From Metaphire vulgaris (lineage: Eukaryota; Annelida; Clitellata; Crassiclitellata; Megascolecidae): DNA of 64,000 nucleotides. This document shows positions 34,000-46,057 of the stretch, one piece after another. A model generated the notes under the pieces. The model was given only the letters and a program-made list of their open reading frames with translations, made no database searches and was not told the origin of the DNA. Made by a program: the position numbers and the translations under genes. The first letter of the stretch is position 1; each line of letters starts with the position of its first letter. Location: assembly GCA_018105865.1 (NCBI GenBank), contig CM030834.1, positions 1,348,673-1,412,672 of the forward strand, in the 5' to 3' direction.

Positions 34000-35809
34000 T
34001 GCTCTGGGGGAGCCACTTGAATGGGGGCCTCAAACTCCTCTGTGATCTTGCTCTCTATTCGCCGTATAGAAAGAGAAGAAACTGAGAAAACTGACTACTT
34101 TGAGGGGCACATCATAGACCAGTTCGCATCAGTAAAAGCAAGAAAAGTGCATCTGTAGTTTTAACATTGTGTCAGTAAAATGTCATGATTCGTTAAGTAA
34201 GGATCAGTTAATCTGTTAATTTAACTGTCTGACCCCCTGTGCCATGTATGGAAGACAAATATCCTAGATGCGCCCCTGTCTTGCAGTCGTCTTTATCATC
34301 ATCATCATCATCATCTTCGTCGTCGTCGTCTTCGTTGTGCTCTTCAGTGAGATGTCTTTGTGCCTGTGGAGTGTTGTTCCCACATGGAACGCATTTCGCC
34401 CAACACACGGCGAGGTTTAGGCCTGTACCTGCGATGCTCTTCGACTGTCTCGCTCATCGCCAGATAGACTGAGCGACGAAGGGAGGAAAGGAGGAAGGAA
34501 AGAACGAGGGATACCTCTACATGCCCAGGTACAGTGTCGACCCAATAATCACACACACACACATGTAGGCATATACACACATGCAGACATGCACACAGGC
34601 GCACACAAAAACACACTGACAGCGCATTAGTGGTCTCTATACAGGACAATGCCTCCATCACTACAACCCACTTGCGGGTGGTCGGATTTATGTTAGACAG
34701 ACAAACAGAAAGACAGACTGGCAGACAGACAGGTACAAAGTCAGATACAAAGACGGATATAGACATACGACAGACAGACAGACAGACAGACAGAGACATA
34801 GACAAATAGAGACTGACAGACGGACGGAGAGAAATGCAGACGGACGAATGGACAGACAGATGGATAGACACGTAGACAGACAGAGAAGTTGATTCAATTC
34901 TCAAAGGGTAGATGACATAAATCGTGAAAGAGAATGTCTAGGCACTGTAGAGCTGTAAGTCAACGTAAGGGGTTTTAGCACCGACACCACTGCGAGTGAT
35001 CTATGCTCCTAGAAGCGGTTTCTGGTTATTCCAGGCTGTTCATCTCTCACGAACAGACGATACGCGGCAGAATTCATGGCGCGAAGGGGTGCATGTCGGT
35101 GGTGGCGGCGGCGGTGGTGGTGGTGGTAGGCCCTAATGGTAGTAGGACCTGGACTGTTTCAAACCACGTAGTTGCATTAGCTCTGCATGCACGGTCAAAG
35201 ACTCAAAGACTTGGAAATTACTGTTGCGTCGAACGCCATATTGGCAAAGTGGCTGTGCATATAGCAAACAGCAGCTCCATCTTATGGCATCTCTACCCCC
35301 GCCCACTCTTCACAAACTGCTGCAATATTTAGAAATTCTTCCAACCGTTGCTCCGGTATCTCCCCTGCTTTTAAGCTTACATGTTATTCAAGTAACAGAG
35401 AGTGCCTGCATGCCTCACTGTGACCGACCTGTGCCTATTGCGTTCGTAATATTTAGGTGAATGCCTGCTGAACAGTGCAAAGTATAGGGCGCTTGTACCT
35501 TTTTAACCCTTCCGAGACAGGGTCACGAGTGTGCTGGGTGGGGGGGGAGGGGGGTGGTAGCCGAGGAGAGATTTAAAAGACACCTGATCAGGTGATAAAA
35601 AGATCCAGAACAGAATTTGCGTGACGTCATATAGACTAACTCTGAGAATGTCAGGTTATCGAATTTAACCTCCCCTCCCACCCCTCGTGTTGTATTTCGT
35701 TACATTGAGATTAATGTACAGTGTACTGTACATGGATCTATAGCATCAAAGTTAGCAGAGAGAGGCTAATTTCTGTCTCAGGTCTAAACATCTGGAACTG
35801 CGCTGAACC
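34000..35809. other. Intergenic with microsatellites
   Basis: (TCA/TCG)n at about 34290-34335, CA-rich at 34550-34615, (GACA)n-type tracts at 34690-34880. No gene is supported. Long antisense frames here only translate the GACA repeats. Confidence 0.5.
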
Positions 35810-36188
35810 TTAACCCTGTGGACCCGTAAAGCCGCAAAAGCGGCTTTTGGTTAGTGTTCCATAAACCCGAGAAGCCGTTTTTGAGTTATCCATTGCTTCT
35901 GGAGGACATAGACCATTCATTGTTCGCTGAAGGACAACAAGCAATCATTGGACAATTGGATGTGTCAATAATAAAGGCACGCCATCCAATAGGGGGACAG
36001 ACCTTCCACTTACATGTCACGCTCGCTAGAGAACAATGAAGCAAATTACCGCTTTTGTGTCGTCTTGTCACAGAAGCAATTAAATTGACGGTCTCAGCCG
36101 ACCCAAATGCCTGTAGATGCGGTCGCATACCTTTCGTCCAAAAGGTTTTCAGCATCATATTCCTTGGACCGGGTAGCGTACGCTCAAA

Positions 36189-36321
36189 CAGGTGGCGATT
36201 TGTGACCTAGAGCAGTGGGGGGGATATGTCGAGCTTGGGGAATGTAGTTGTTGGAAGATGCAGCAGTAGGGGGTGCAGTTGGGCAGTGGGGGAATTCCCC
36301 TTCCCTACAAATCGCGCCCTG
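36189..36321. mobile_element. hAT-type MITE, family H, perfect TSD
   Basis: CAGGTGGCGATTTGTGACC ... ACAAATCGCGCCCTG, flanked by a perfect CGCTCAAA duplication (36181-36188, 36322-36329). 133 bp, a shorter sibling of 27989-28168. Confidence 0.93.
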
Positions 36322-36460
36322 CGCTCAAACCACTAAGGAGGATATTGTAAATTCAGTTCGTTGGCGGGAATAATTTATCCAGCGTAAATAATAATAAATA
36401 TGTCTAAATTTCGCCAGAATAGCGACATCCTGCATGTCTGCGCCAAAGCGGCCATGAATT

Positions 36461-36541
36461 ATATTATATTATATTATATTATATTATATTATATCATATC
36501 ATATTATATTATATATGTATTATATTATATATATATTATAC

Positions 36542-36633
<92 letters not shown>
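36461..36633. repeat. (TATAT)n and (AT)n microsatellite
   Basis: A TATTATAT tract runs into more than forty AT units. Confidence 0.95.
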
Positions 36634-36634
<1 letters not shown>

Positions 36635-36878
36635 CCAGGAAACCCGCTTTCGACCAGAAGTGGTACTGGTCGCCCAATAAGTTGCTGGAAACTCTGATCT
36701 TCGGAACAATCTTATTTCTTGTAGCTTATTGTATACCTGCATATTTGATTTCGTCAGGTGTCTAAACTTACAATGGATTCAAATAACTTTTTGTATTTCT
36801 TATTTCTGGTGGCTTATTGTATACATGCATATTTGAAATGCCCCTTTCAGCATCTGAAGTGATTGAATTGTCGTGAAG

Positions 36879-37079
36879 CAGTGGCGTAGCCAGGATTTTC
36901 GGAAGGGAGGTTTTGAAAAAAGGTCATCGATAACCGCCAAGGAGGGGTTTTTACCCCAAAATCGCCAAAAATCGCCTCAAAAAATAAAAATTGCCTGGGA
37001 ATACGTACATAACATATTTTTTCGCGCCGTCCAAACCTAACTGTCCTAACCCCAAACCCCTCCCGTGGCTACGCCACTG
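36879..37079. mobile_element. hAT-type MITE, family A, perfect TSD
   Basis: CAGTGGCGTAGCCAGG ... CGTGGCTACGCCACTG, flanked by a perfect TCGTGAAG duplication (36871-36878, 37080-37087). The module is present as AAAGGTCATCG. Confidence 0.94.
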
Positions 37080-37482
37080 TCGTGAAGACATACCAGCAAA
37101 CAAGTAACGTTAACATGATACTAATAGCAGGTGTCGAATAATTGCTCATAAACCCATTTTGCCCTGAAGGGATATCTCGGGAAAGCGGGAAATCGGGAGA
37201 CGGGCGCGCCTGAATAGGGGCGTTGTTTGGTATGTTCCTTCAGAAAGAATGTAACGCCGAGGAGGCGGCGATCGGGCGATGCTATTGGACACTCTGACAT
37301 TCCAGTGTTGTCCAATGCTCTTCTGCTAAAACAGCGAACCATTGTTCGTTGCTGAATGTTGTGACATATGGGCAGGTGTTTCAGAACAATGTTAGAAATG
37401 CGCCAAGCATCCCCATAATTTCCCCCAGGAAGCCAGGGTTTATGGAACGGACGCCCAAGGCCGATAGGGGTGAGAGAGTTAA

Positions 37483-38089
37483 GAATTAAGTTGAGGTCGT
37501 ACCATCATGTAATTATTAAGCTTTTCCTCCCTTGTCTATCTTTCTCTTTCCCTCTGACTGCATGATCTCTGGAATGAAACTAGTCATTTGCGGATGGATT
37601 TGTCGATAATTTTGGGGATTTTGACGTTGATCATCTAAACCCGCATCAATCGCTCGCCTATAAGACAGTGGTGGCTCCACATGGGGTCCGGGAGACCCGT
37701 GCCCCCACCCATTGAATGCCTGGCCCCAGTCCCTCCCTGTTGGGACCCTATACTTACAGTGTACTACTAAATACCTATCAACAAATGGTTGGCCATGCTT
37801 AGAAATTGCCACTCCAATGGCCCCCCACTTGCCAAATCCTGGAGCCTTCACTGGCCTAAGACCCTCTTCCCAGCCCCACCCTAAAGCCTTGCCGACTTTT
37901 CCCTCGACCCTATGATTGTCCGCATCTCCCTCCTAATCCACATCTCTTCGCCCCCCACCCCCTCACCTTCAGCGTGCAAATCCATCTGGTTGATCGACCG
38001 AACTGCCCAGAATCCCGAAAATTGACCGAAATATGAAAACACGAATGTCTAATTTCACACCGTCTTCCTAAAAACCCTCAGCAGTCGCC
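37483..38089. other. Intergenic, repeat at about 37680-37855
   Basis: GAATGCCTGGCCCC...CAACAAATGGTTGGCC...TTGCCAAATCCTGG recurs in diverged form at about 39955-40060, so it is a dispersed repeat. No gene. Confidence 0.4.
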
Positions 38090-38380
38090 TGCATCTAATT
38101 CCTACTATTCGTACAGTGCATCTCGATTGGCGGTCGAGAACGCCTGCCTTTATCGACTCAATCATATTCATAATAATAATAACAACAACGGCGCTTGAGC
38201 CATCGTCCGGCCAATGGAGTGCTTGCAGGCGTTATGCAGCCGCGCTCGCCTGCTCATAACTCGCCCTATGTGTGAGCGCCGAAATCATAATGCTGGCGTT
38301 CATAATTTGATTGACAGCTCGCTGCCACTTGCCTGCCATACGACATTGGTATGGATATACTCGGGCAGCTAATGGCTGGA
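38090..38380. promoter_or_regulatory. Unique CpG-containing block, candidate enhancer
   Basis: Free of repeat signatures and less AT-rich than its surroundings. It holds TTTGATTGACAG (about 38309-38320), matching the PBX-MEIS composite site TGATTGACAG, next to CATAATTT homeodomain-like sites. About 15 kb upstream of the SALL start codon. Function is inference. Confidence 0.25.
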
Positions 38381-40370
38381 ATAAAAATGTTCGAAAAAAC
38401 GGGAAAATGTGTTCGATTTGTAAGTTTCGTTGATTATTATTTTCGATGCCTAAATAAGTATGATAATTTCCTTAAGTGTGATATTTTAAATTTACTGATA
38501 GTGTGCTTTAATTTCTCTATTCTATGATTTAGACTCATTTAGTCCCACTCGGTTATATTGCTGTTCGTTTGAAATGATTTTTCCTGCATGGGTGCATACA
38601 TGAACATAAATTTTTGAACTTTCGGATATTATGTCTCAAAGAAAGATAGAGGCTATTTCCAATTTCTGCGGGTCGAGAATGAGTCTACAATTCTGAATTT
38701 TATGAAAATGCTATTTCAAACATCTTTTATTTATTTGATGGTTTGATTTTACAACGCTCAATTCATCAGAGTTTTTATCGAAATCCTCGTATCAATCGTC
38801 ATTCAAAGGCTTAGCAGCTAGTCACTTTGTACGCAGTTTGAGAGAAATCAGTAATAATTATTTGTCAGAAGTGTGGTCTCTCTGGGGCAGGCCTGTTCTT
38901 TTTGAAAGCCCGAATTAAGAATCTGCGAGAAATTGAACGTGTTTTACAATAACGAATCAAACATTAGACGTTCATTACGATACGGACGCGTCTTCAAACA
39001 AACACAACGTACAGAATTAAATAGGTCTATATCTATCTAATGTTGGCTCGCAATAATTATTTCACGCATAGTATATCCTACAACGTCATTAATGTTTCTA
39101 TTCTACAAAAAGCAGCGTGCTGCGTATAACTCTAACCCCAAATTTCTAAAAAATTCCATTGTAAAATTGAATCGGCAACAACTAACATTTTTTCAACCTT
39201 TACTGGGGTTCGACCACGACCATTTCGAACGCCTTTTTTATCTATCAAAATGAAAGCGGCAACCTTCCTCGCAGTTGGTCAGTAGATGGTTATAAAATGT
39301 CTTTCGTTTTAGAACCTTCTCTTTTAAAACGTGAAATCGACTTCCTGTTTGTCGCGCCAACTGCTTCCGTTTCCTCCGCCTAGACTTCCGGTTGGGGATC
39401 GCTTCCGGTGTTCCACTGCTACGTAGAGACTGGATGTTAGTTGCTGGACTTGTGAACGGAAGGAAGGAAGGAAGAGGAGAGGGATATAAAGGAAGAAGGA
39501 AGACTGTGTAGTATACATCTGCGACTGGTTATTATTATCTGAGGATGGAAATGAGGATGAAAGCAATGATTCTTTTTCGTTATCTTCGGGGATGACTGTA
39601 TCCTTCCATCCTTCCATCCTTCCTTCGTTCAACCCTAATTGACATTCTAAGCGCTGACCGTCGTTGCTTCCCATTTGCATGTCCAGCGCTCTTATAAGCG
39701 CTCGCTGTTCACCGCGGTTCAATATATTTCCAGCGCTAATTTAATCAACGAGCTAATGCAACGCATTTAATGGCATTTTACTGGCCACGGACCTTCTACA
39801 ATCTACACCATAGTATATCTATACATTAGGACGGCGTTGTATACATAGTCTCGTATAGCATTGTCACTTTTCAGTCACTCTGAATACAAGTATAGAATTA
39901 ACTTCGTTATACAGTATAACGAATTAACTTCAGCGGTTATAACGGACTATTGAATGCCTGCCCCTCCCAGTAACAGTTGGGACCCATCATTAAACAACAA
40001 ATGGTTGGCCCCCATGATTAGAGGTTGCCACCCCAAACTTGCCAAATTCGGCAATGTACAGTCCCGTGTGATTCGCTACCGTATCGGATGGCATTGAATA
40101 TAACGCAGCATACCTCGGAATAAATACTGTACGTACTAAATTTTGCTGATTCAATAAGCACGTTAATTTATTATGAAGTTCTACTGTAAGTAATTATTTA
40201 TGTCTCTTTTGTGAACATATATAGGCTAGATAGATGTGAATGCCACGTTGCAAAGCAGATGTCACTGTCTGTATCGACGCACAGGGGCAGGGGCCTATAT
40301 ATTTTTAAAGATAAAACCATGCTTAATGTCACGTCTTTATCCTATAAACATGTGGCCGTAGCTTGAGTAT
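38381..40370. other. Intergenic, mostly unique sequence
   Basis: No gene or element ends. Antisense open frame 39324-39722 has no recognisable domain. ATTA/TAAT-rich text near 39730-39780 (GCTAATTTAATCAACG, GCATTTAATGGC) could be homeodomain sites. Confidence 0.35.
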
Positions 40371-40373
40371 TCG

Positions 40374-40790
40374 GCGCCCGGGGCAGGTTTGAAATTTGCG
40401 CCCCTAAATTCGGGTGGCGACCCTTTTTTGCTTATCCGCGGAGGTTTTTCAAAAACATTTATAGCCTCTAAGGGGCTGTCCATTAATTACGTCAACAATT
40501 GAGGGGAGGGTTTGAAAAAGTTTGGCAGTTGTTGACAAAGGGGAGGAGGAGGTCAAAAATTGCCCAAAAATTGTTGACATAATTAATGGACAGCCCCTAA
40601 CAGACCTAAATTCTAAATTCGGGCGACGACCTTTTTACTCATTTGAATTATTTCACGCCGGAGGAATATATGGCATATACAAATTAAAACAGTGTGCGAA
40701 TGCCCCCTCCCCTCCCCCTATGACGGCGCCCGGGGCAACTTGCCTCCGTACTCCCCCCCCCAGCGACGGCTCTGCATGACAATTGACGCG
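40374..40790. mobile_element. Diverged family F MITE with nested Harbinger-type MITE
   Basis: GGCGCCCGGGGCAGG at the left and GGCGCCCGGGGCAACTTGCC...AGCGACGGCTCTG at the right. CCTAAATTCGGGTGGCGACC and CTAAATTCGGGCGACGACC repeat on either side of the insertion at 40472-40597. Confidence 0.5.
40472..40597. mobile_element. PIF/Harbinger-type MITE, copy 3, 3-bp TSD
   Basis: GGGGCTGTCCATTAATTACG ... ATAATTAATGGACAGCCCC, with TAA immediately outside both ends (40469-40471, 40598-40600). 126 bp, the shortest copy. Confidence 0.85.
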
Positions 40791-41052
40791 TCCAATTTCG
40801 TCAAGGAGAAGTATTAGAAAATTGAATCGTCAACTTAATTGAGCAGAGGAAGGTGGTATATAGGGAACTTATTAAAGTTCATCACAAATTTTAGTATTCC
40901 GAGGTCTGTTAAATTTCTCCTTCGCAGTTTATCATTTTCTTATTCCCCTTTTTGCCTCACTCTTTATTTCTTCTTTCCCTCCCTCATTCATGTCCTTACT
41001 TTAAAATCCCCGAATGATTTTGCTTACTTGTTCCTTGTCTACCTAGCTGTTT

Positions 41053-41135
41053 GACTGACTGACTGACTGACTGACTGACTGACTGACTGACTGACTGACT
41101 GACTTGACCGACTGACTGACCGACCGACCGACTGA
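41053..41135. repeat. (GACT)n microsatellite
   Basis: About a dozen CTGA units, then degenerate GACC/GACT units. Confidence 0.95.
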
Positions 41136-41579
41136 CTGGCTGTTTGTCGGTAACCTTCTGCTGTTATATGGCCACCTACCTTTAACCCTCTGTTGTTCTC
41201 TTTATCAAATGCATGCGCTATATAAGCGGTTCTTGCTCTTCTTTGCTCCGTCTCTTTCTCTTTGTTTTATTTCTAAGTTTTACGATCTCTTTGCAAGTGC
41301 TTCGTCTCAGGAGGTGTATATAACCTCCATTGACACACAGCACATGTATTCTCCACTGCAGAGGCCTACACTGCATGTGTACGGCTCTTGAAATGTCAAA
41401 TCGTTTGTCCGTTTTCATCTTAGGAGCTCTTCTTGTCTGCCAGAACACGACAAATATATCCGCGTAATATATTTGCTGGAAACACGTTCGTGGAAATGTA
41501 ACACGATAACCCGAACGAACAGACGTCTTTAGACAACTGCAGCGGTCAGGGTTTCAGAATAGGCCTACGGGGAACCATG

Positions 41580-41670
41580 CAGTGGTGTAGGCAGGATTTT
41601 CCGAAGGAGGGGGAGGCCTTATGACCATCCCCAACATCGAAAAATTCTGACAAGCAAAAAAGGTCGTTAC
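41580..41670. mobile_element. Family A MITE fragment
   Basis: CAGTGGTGTAGGCAGGATTT followed by the module as TGACAAGCAAAAAAGGTCGT (41650). The far end is missing. Confidence 0.65.
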
Positions 41671-41715
41671 CTATCATTTTACTTGATTAAAATATTTAGT
41701 TAGTTATATAGTTTT

Positions 41716-41772
41716 CAGTGGTTTTCACACAGGCTTATACTTAGCCTCCTAAAGCACTTAAAATCACATCTA
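41716..41772 (+). mobile_element. Free-standing CR1-like 3' stem-loop tail
   Basis: CAGTGGTTTTCACACAGGCT...AGCCTCCTAAAGCACTTAAAATCACATC is the 3' tail of the CR1-like LINE with no LINE coding sequence in front. Either an extremely 5'-truncated LINE or a SINE that borrowed the tail. Confidence 0.65.
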
Positions 41773-42182
41773 TAATATTAAGATTCTTATCTGTATGTCT
41801 CTCTGTCTGTTACCTTCAAGCGTTCTGATTGGTTGACTATTGGTAGACGGTTTAGACCGTTTAGTCCTTACGTCGCGATGCGTTGGTGGACGATGTTCGA
41901 AGACGACGTTGCTATTTAACAATTGTTTAGAACCGGTTTTCGAGTCATTTCAGAGGGGTGGGCGTGCGATTATTTAGCAATTGTTTAGGATCTTATATTT
42001 TAACGTACACAAAAATTTACAGCGTCACAAATCAGTTGCGTGATTTTAACGTACATAGGCCTAATTATTACGTGGCGCAGAGCTTGGCTAGGTGGCGATC
42101 ATTGAAATGTTGTTCAGCATGAATTCAATGATTGGCTATTAGGTATAGGTATTGGATTAGTATTATCCTGCACTGCGAGCGA
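41773..42182. other. Intergenic, no gene seen
   Basis: Includes a partial direct repeat around AACAATTGTTTAGAAC / AGCAATTGTTTAGGAT and TTTTAACGTACA (about 41917-42057). Confidence 0.35.
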
Positions 42183-42202
42183 AGTTATTGAGCATCTTTC
42201 TA

Positions 42203-42204
<2 letters not shown>

Positions 42205-42279
<75 letters not shown>

Positions 42280-42294
42280 CATCATCATCATCAT
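42205..42294. repeat. (ATT)n/(ATC)n microsatellite
   Basis: About 25 ATT units ending in ATC units. Confidence 0.95.
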
Positions 42295-42409
42295 AGCTAT
42301 ATGAGCGCGTGCAACTATTGATATTTTTCTTTTCTTCTTTTCTTCTTTTTCGCTACATTAGACCCGATTTTGGCGATAAAGAATACGCTACATATCCTTT
42401 TTCCACCTA

Positions 42410-42775
42410 GACCGTCAAACGCGGACCAAAACGTAATAAATTCTAAAATGTAGACTGTGTTATGGATGATTCTGCATGATCCGAGATCTTATGATGAAAA
42501 ATCGATTCGATTTATAGGGAATCTAAATGTTTGCAAAATTATAAAATCCTTGGCTCTAGATTCTAGAATGCTGTAGGTCGCGCGTTATTGTAACTTTCGT
42601 TTAGTTATTATTTATTTATTTATTTGAACGTTAATACATTTTCAAAATGATTAAAATACGTTAGATCAAATATTGGTGCTCCGCGGGCCACTTTCTGAGA
42701 GATGACGGGCCACAAGTTGCCCGCGGGCCATGGTTTGCGAGTCTCTGCCCTGAGACTAGTCAAAGGTCTACAACT
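42410..42775. mobile_element. hAT-derived repeat with GCGGGCCACTTTCTGAGAG
   Basis: Matches about 54870-55370 in order: CTAAAATGTAGACT, GATCTTATGATGAAAAATCG, GCGGGCCACTTTCTGAGAG, GACGGGCCACAAG, GCGGGCCATGGTTTGCGAG. Ends not sharply defined in this copy. Confidence 0.5.
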
Positions 42776-43139
42776 CTACTGTCTACACGAATTCCTAGTA
42801 TAGCATAGTAGAGCCACAGGCCTATATTGTGCAGTTAGCGACCAATAACATGCGTGTTATGCTAGGTCGTTCTATTATTAATTGCACTACGTAACAAAAA
42901 AAAATATTTTTGTTTGTTCCTGGGTTGATATCTTGTTCTAAACTAACTAGAAAACAGTTTTTGTTCCAAACTGAATTATTATATTTTGAAATTTGTCACT
43001 GTTCACATTCAAAGCTGAAAGATTATTCTGCAAGCTGTCCATAAGTTTTTAAGAACAGAATTGTCTATAACCTTCTGGAAAACCCTGTTGAAGTTGCAAT
43101 CATAGACTTTTAAGAAGAAGAAGAGTGTATCTTGTTGCT

Positions 43140-44210
43140 GAGAAGCGAATAGTGACCAGAAAAATTGATTTAGATGGCATCAAGAGGCTGCTGATGAGCA
43201 GCAAATGCATTCTGCTACGTTTGCATCGCACCAGTACCCTATGGCTCTGAGCTCCCCATTCCCATCCCTACAGAGAGGGATCAACTGTCTTCAGATGATC
43301 AAGGCAGACAGCGAGGAAGATATTGCAGATCCAGGATGATTGCACAGAAATAGCTGATGAGAAAGCCGTAGTACTTCCCCAATCAGAAAGATGATGATCA
43401 TAGAAAAAGTGCAAGAGCTTCTGAATAGACTCAAGGACTGGAACTTGTTGGATGAAAAGGTGACAGAAGAAACGAAGAAGTCAAGAAGAAGATGGCCATA
43501 GCAATCATCTTTAACCTGATTGAGAAGAGTTCGTCCAAGAACCTCAAAGCCAACAAGTGGTAACAAACTTGAATGGCTCAAACACCTGCACCTCAGAGAG
43601 GACTACACCAGTGTCAAGAACAAGAACAACTATGGCTGTTAAGTCATTGGAGACATGGTCAAAATGGTGACATTCCTGATGGGTCTGCAAGGCGGTTTCA
43701 CAAAATTTCTTTGGGTTTTCTTTGCCTCTCGAACAACCGGGACACTGAGGTCTGAGCCCACTATTGTAAGGGATTTATGAGTTGACCACAGGTAAGAACA
43801 GCATCATCCTGATAGATCGAAAGATGCTCAGACATCAAGTTAGGCCTCGTCAAGTAATTTGTCAAGACAAAGAAGCAGCTTTCAAATACCTCCTAGAGCT
43901 TTTCCACAGCAGGCAAAAGTCGCAGCTGGCATCTTCGTCGGACCACAGATAAAGAAGATCACATAGCGTGACGTATTCGAAAGAAGCTGAATATGATCTT
44001 GAAACAATCTGTTTCAAAATTAGAGACAAGTCTCTCATAAAAATGAAAAAGATGCAAAATGTCCTTGAACATATGATCTGCCCACCTTGACAAATTCAAG
44101 GAAAACAGACGCCATTGATAAGCCGGTCAGGATATGCTGGACATTGAACGTCGTTACCAAGGACGGTATAACAAACACTGGTGGGGACTATGTTAGTCTT
44201 CTGAACGACC
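43140..44210 (+). pseudogene. Decayed transposon-associated coding remnant (GLQGGFTKF family)
   Basis: Three pieces in order on the + strand recall a protein family scattered through aphid, hydra and other invertebrate genomes: EWLKHLHLREDYTSVK (about 43571-43618), MVTFLMGLQGGFTKF with frameshifted FLCLSNNRDTE (43664-43750), and AAGIFVGPQIKKI (about 43920-43962). Stops and frameshifts separate them, so no intact protein is made. The family name and function are not known to me, and the match is from memory, so it is tentative. Confidence 0.5.
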
Positions 44211-44920
44211 AAAATCTTCAGCTGATTTCTGAATGTTTTTAAGTAATTTTGACTGTTGTTGCTTAAGCAAATCACATAATGTTCATTCTCGATAAGAAAA
44301 AATGCACCTTTTCCATTGTATAAATAAACAACTAAGCTGTCCAGAAAGCAAATAAATGTCCATGTTTGGTTGGCAACTGTTAACCAGGAACAAAAAGTTA
44401 GTGTTGTCACTGAGAAAGGATTGAAGGCTGATGATTTGATGGGTTGATGTTGGATTGGGTTCTGAAAAAAATGGAGAAGAAATGGACATCTCTGAATTGG
44501 ACGAAGAAGAAAGAAGAAGAAAGAAGAAGCTCCAGTGTTGAAAGAACAACACTATCCAAGAACTTATGAGTTGAATCCATCCTTAAACAGGTTCGGAGCA
44601 AGGACAGGCAGCAGCGAGCTTCTTATTTCGAACTTTGGAATCTGTCTCAAAATTACAAGAAAATGAAAAGACTTTGGGGTCCGAATGATCTGGAAAATAA
44701 CAGCCTGTATGTAACACTAAGTGACGCTCCAATCACTTCTGTTATTTCTCACCTGGCGACTGCTGCCAGTTAAGCAAATCCGTTCGGGGACATGAACATG
44801 TTTTCATGGGTTGTTGGATTGGGCTGGGTTAACCCCTTTCCCCACTAATGGTGGGTTGCAAACTGACTTTTCAATTAATCGTCCTTTAATTTCTTCTCTA
44901 TTTAGCTCCTTCCTCCCTAC
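44211..44920. other. Intergenic, possibly the tail of the pseudogene
   Basis: GAAGAA-rich + strand text. Nothing recognisable. Confidence 0.3.
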
Positions 44921-45110
44921 CAGGGATATTTTTACACCCCTAACATCCCCAACACCCCCAATTTGAGACCAACACCCCTCCCCACAACACCATCCCCAAT
45001 CTCAGCTGTGGGATGACCTTTTTGACCTTTTTTGCTTGTCAGACTTTTTTGGCAGGGGACCCCCAGAATTTACCGACACCCCGAAATTAATAATCCTAGA
45101 AACAACCCTG
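44921..45110. mobile_element. hAT-type MITE, family E, copy 3
   Basis: CAGGGATATTTTTACACCCC ... CCTAGAAACAACCCTG. The flanks CTCCCTAC / CTTCCTAC differ at one base. Contains GATGACCTTTTTGACC followed by TTTTTTGCTTGTCAGAC. Confidence 0.88.
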
Positions 45111-45660
45111 CTTCCTACCCATACCCGCTCTCTCCTATCGTCATCAGTCAATCATCGTTGTCGCTGGGGTCGCGCAATAAATACAAATCTGTGACGCCAT
45201 TTCCGGTGTCGTCATTAGTCGTCTCTGCCAAAGACGGTCGTCGCGCGCATGCGCCGTGACCCGAAAACCGTCGCCAATCATATTTAGTCGCGATTATACG
45301 ACCCGGAGACTTCCAGCGCATCCCCGTCGCCTCCAACTCCTCTACCCCCGCCCAGTTGTGAGGGCCCACAGTGCAAGCAATATTAAATCACTGTTCGTGG
45401 TATAGTCATGCGTAAATGACTTCTTCCCCTCCGGGTCTTCTCTGGTCTCTTGTTACCAAAGCTGATGATCATCACCACCTCCCATCCGGTCTCATCTGTA
45501 TTCAACTCATCTTCAACCCTCGACCCTCCATTTCCCGTACAAACTCATACTGCATAAAATCGCCCCACAGTTTTTTGACTCCCTGTGTTTCCCACTCAAA
45601 ATTTCGTCAACCATCCTTTGCGTTTAAATCTAGCGATCTCCCACTTCACCAAAAGAACAA
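45111..45660. other. Intergenic, CpG-containing, no gene seen
   Basis: Unique-looking text at about 45110-45370 (GCGCGCATGCGCCGTGACC near 45241) and C-rich sequence after it. No coding similarity. Confidence 0.35.
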
Positions 45661-45661
45661 T

Positions 45662-45662
45662 C

Positions 45663-45730
<68 letters not shown>
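45662..45730. repeat. (ATT)n microsatellite
   Basis: About 23 uninterrupted units. Confidence 0.95.
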
Positions 45731-45799
45731 TCTGTCATAATGAATATCTCTGCCTATATATAAACTCACACTAAGATACTGTCATGAGCTATTAAAAAA

Positions 45800-46057
45800 C
45801 AAGATTCTTTTTTAGATAACTTTGATAAGATAACTTTTGACAAGATAACTTTGCCAAATCTTGACCAAACTTAATTAAAACTGAGCAGGAAGTAACTGAG
45901 AAAATCTCCAACACTGTTACACCTGTGTGTACGGATTGCTCAACACATGTTTTATTTGTAGCAACTGTATTGTACGAGACAAAGCTCAATGTAATCATTC
46001 ATCGACATCGCACGCATTTGACATTTGCCAAAAATGAAAAGGGTGCGGTTTTTTATG
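45800..46057. mobile_element. Diverged relative of the 19633 mariner-type MITE
   Basis: AAATCTTGACCAAACTTAAT, ACACATGTTTTATTTGTAGC and AACTGTATTGTACGAGACAA parallel the middle of 19633-19916. No clean ends. Confidence 0.45.

Larger units (their letters stand above)
35810..37482. mobile_element. Possible piggyBac-type element with TTAA ends
   Basis: TTAACCCTGTGGACCC...GTTCCATAAACCC at the left is mirrored by GGGTTTATGGAAC...GGGGTGAGAGAGTTAA at the right. TTAA lies at both outer edges (35810-35813, 37479-37482). Several younger MITEs and an AT microsatellite lie inside. No transposase was recognised. Confidence 0.4.

Noticed and set aside
34344..34904. 186-residue antisense frame with VCLSVCLSV repeats
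   Set aside because: Produced by GACA/CA microsatellite sequence.
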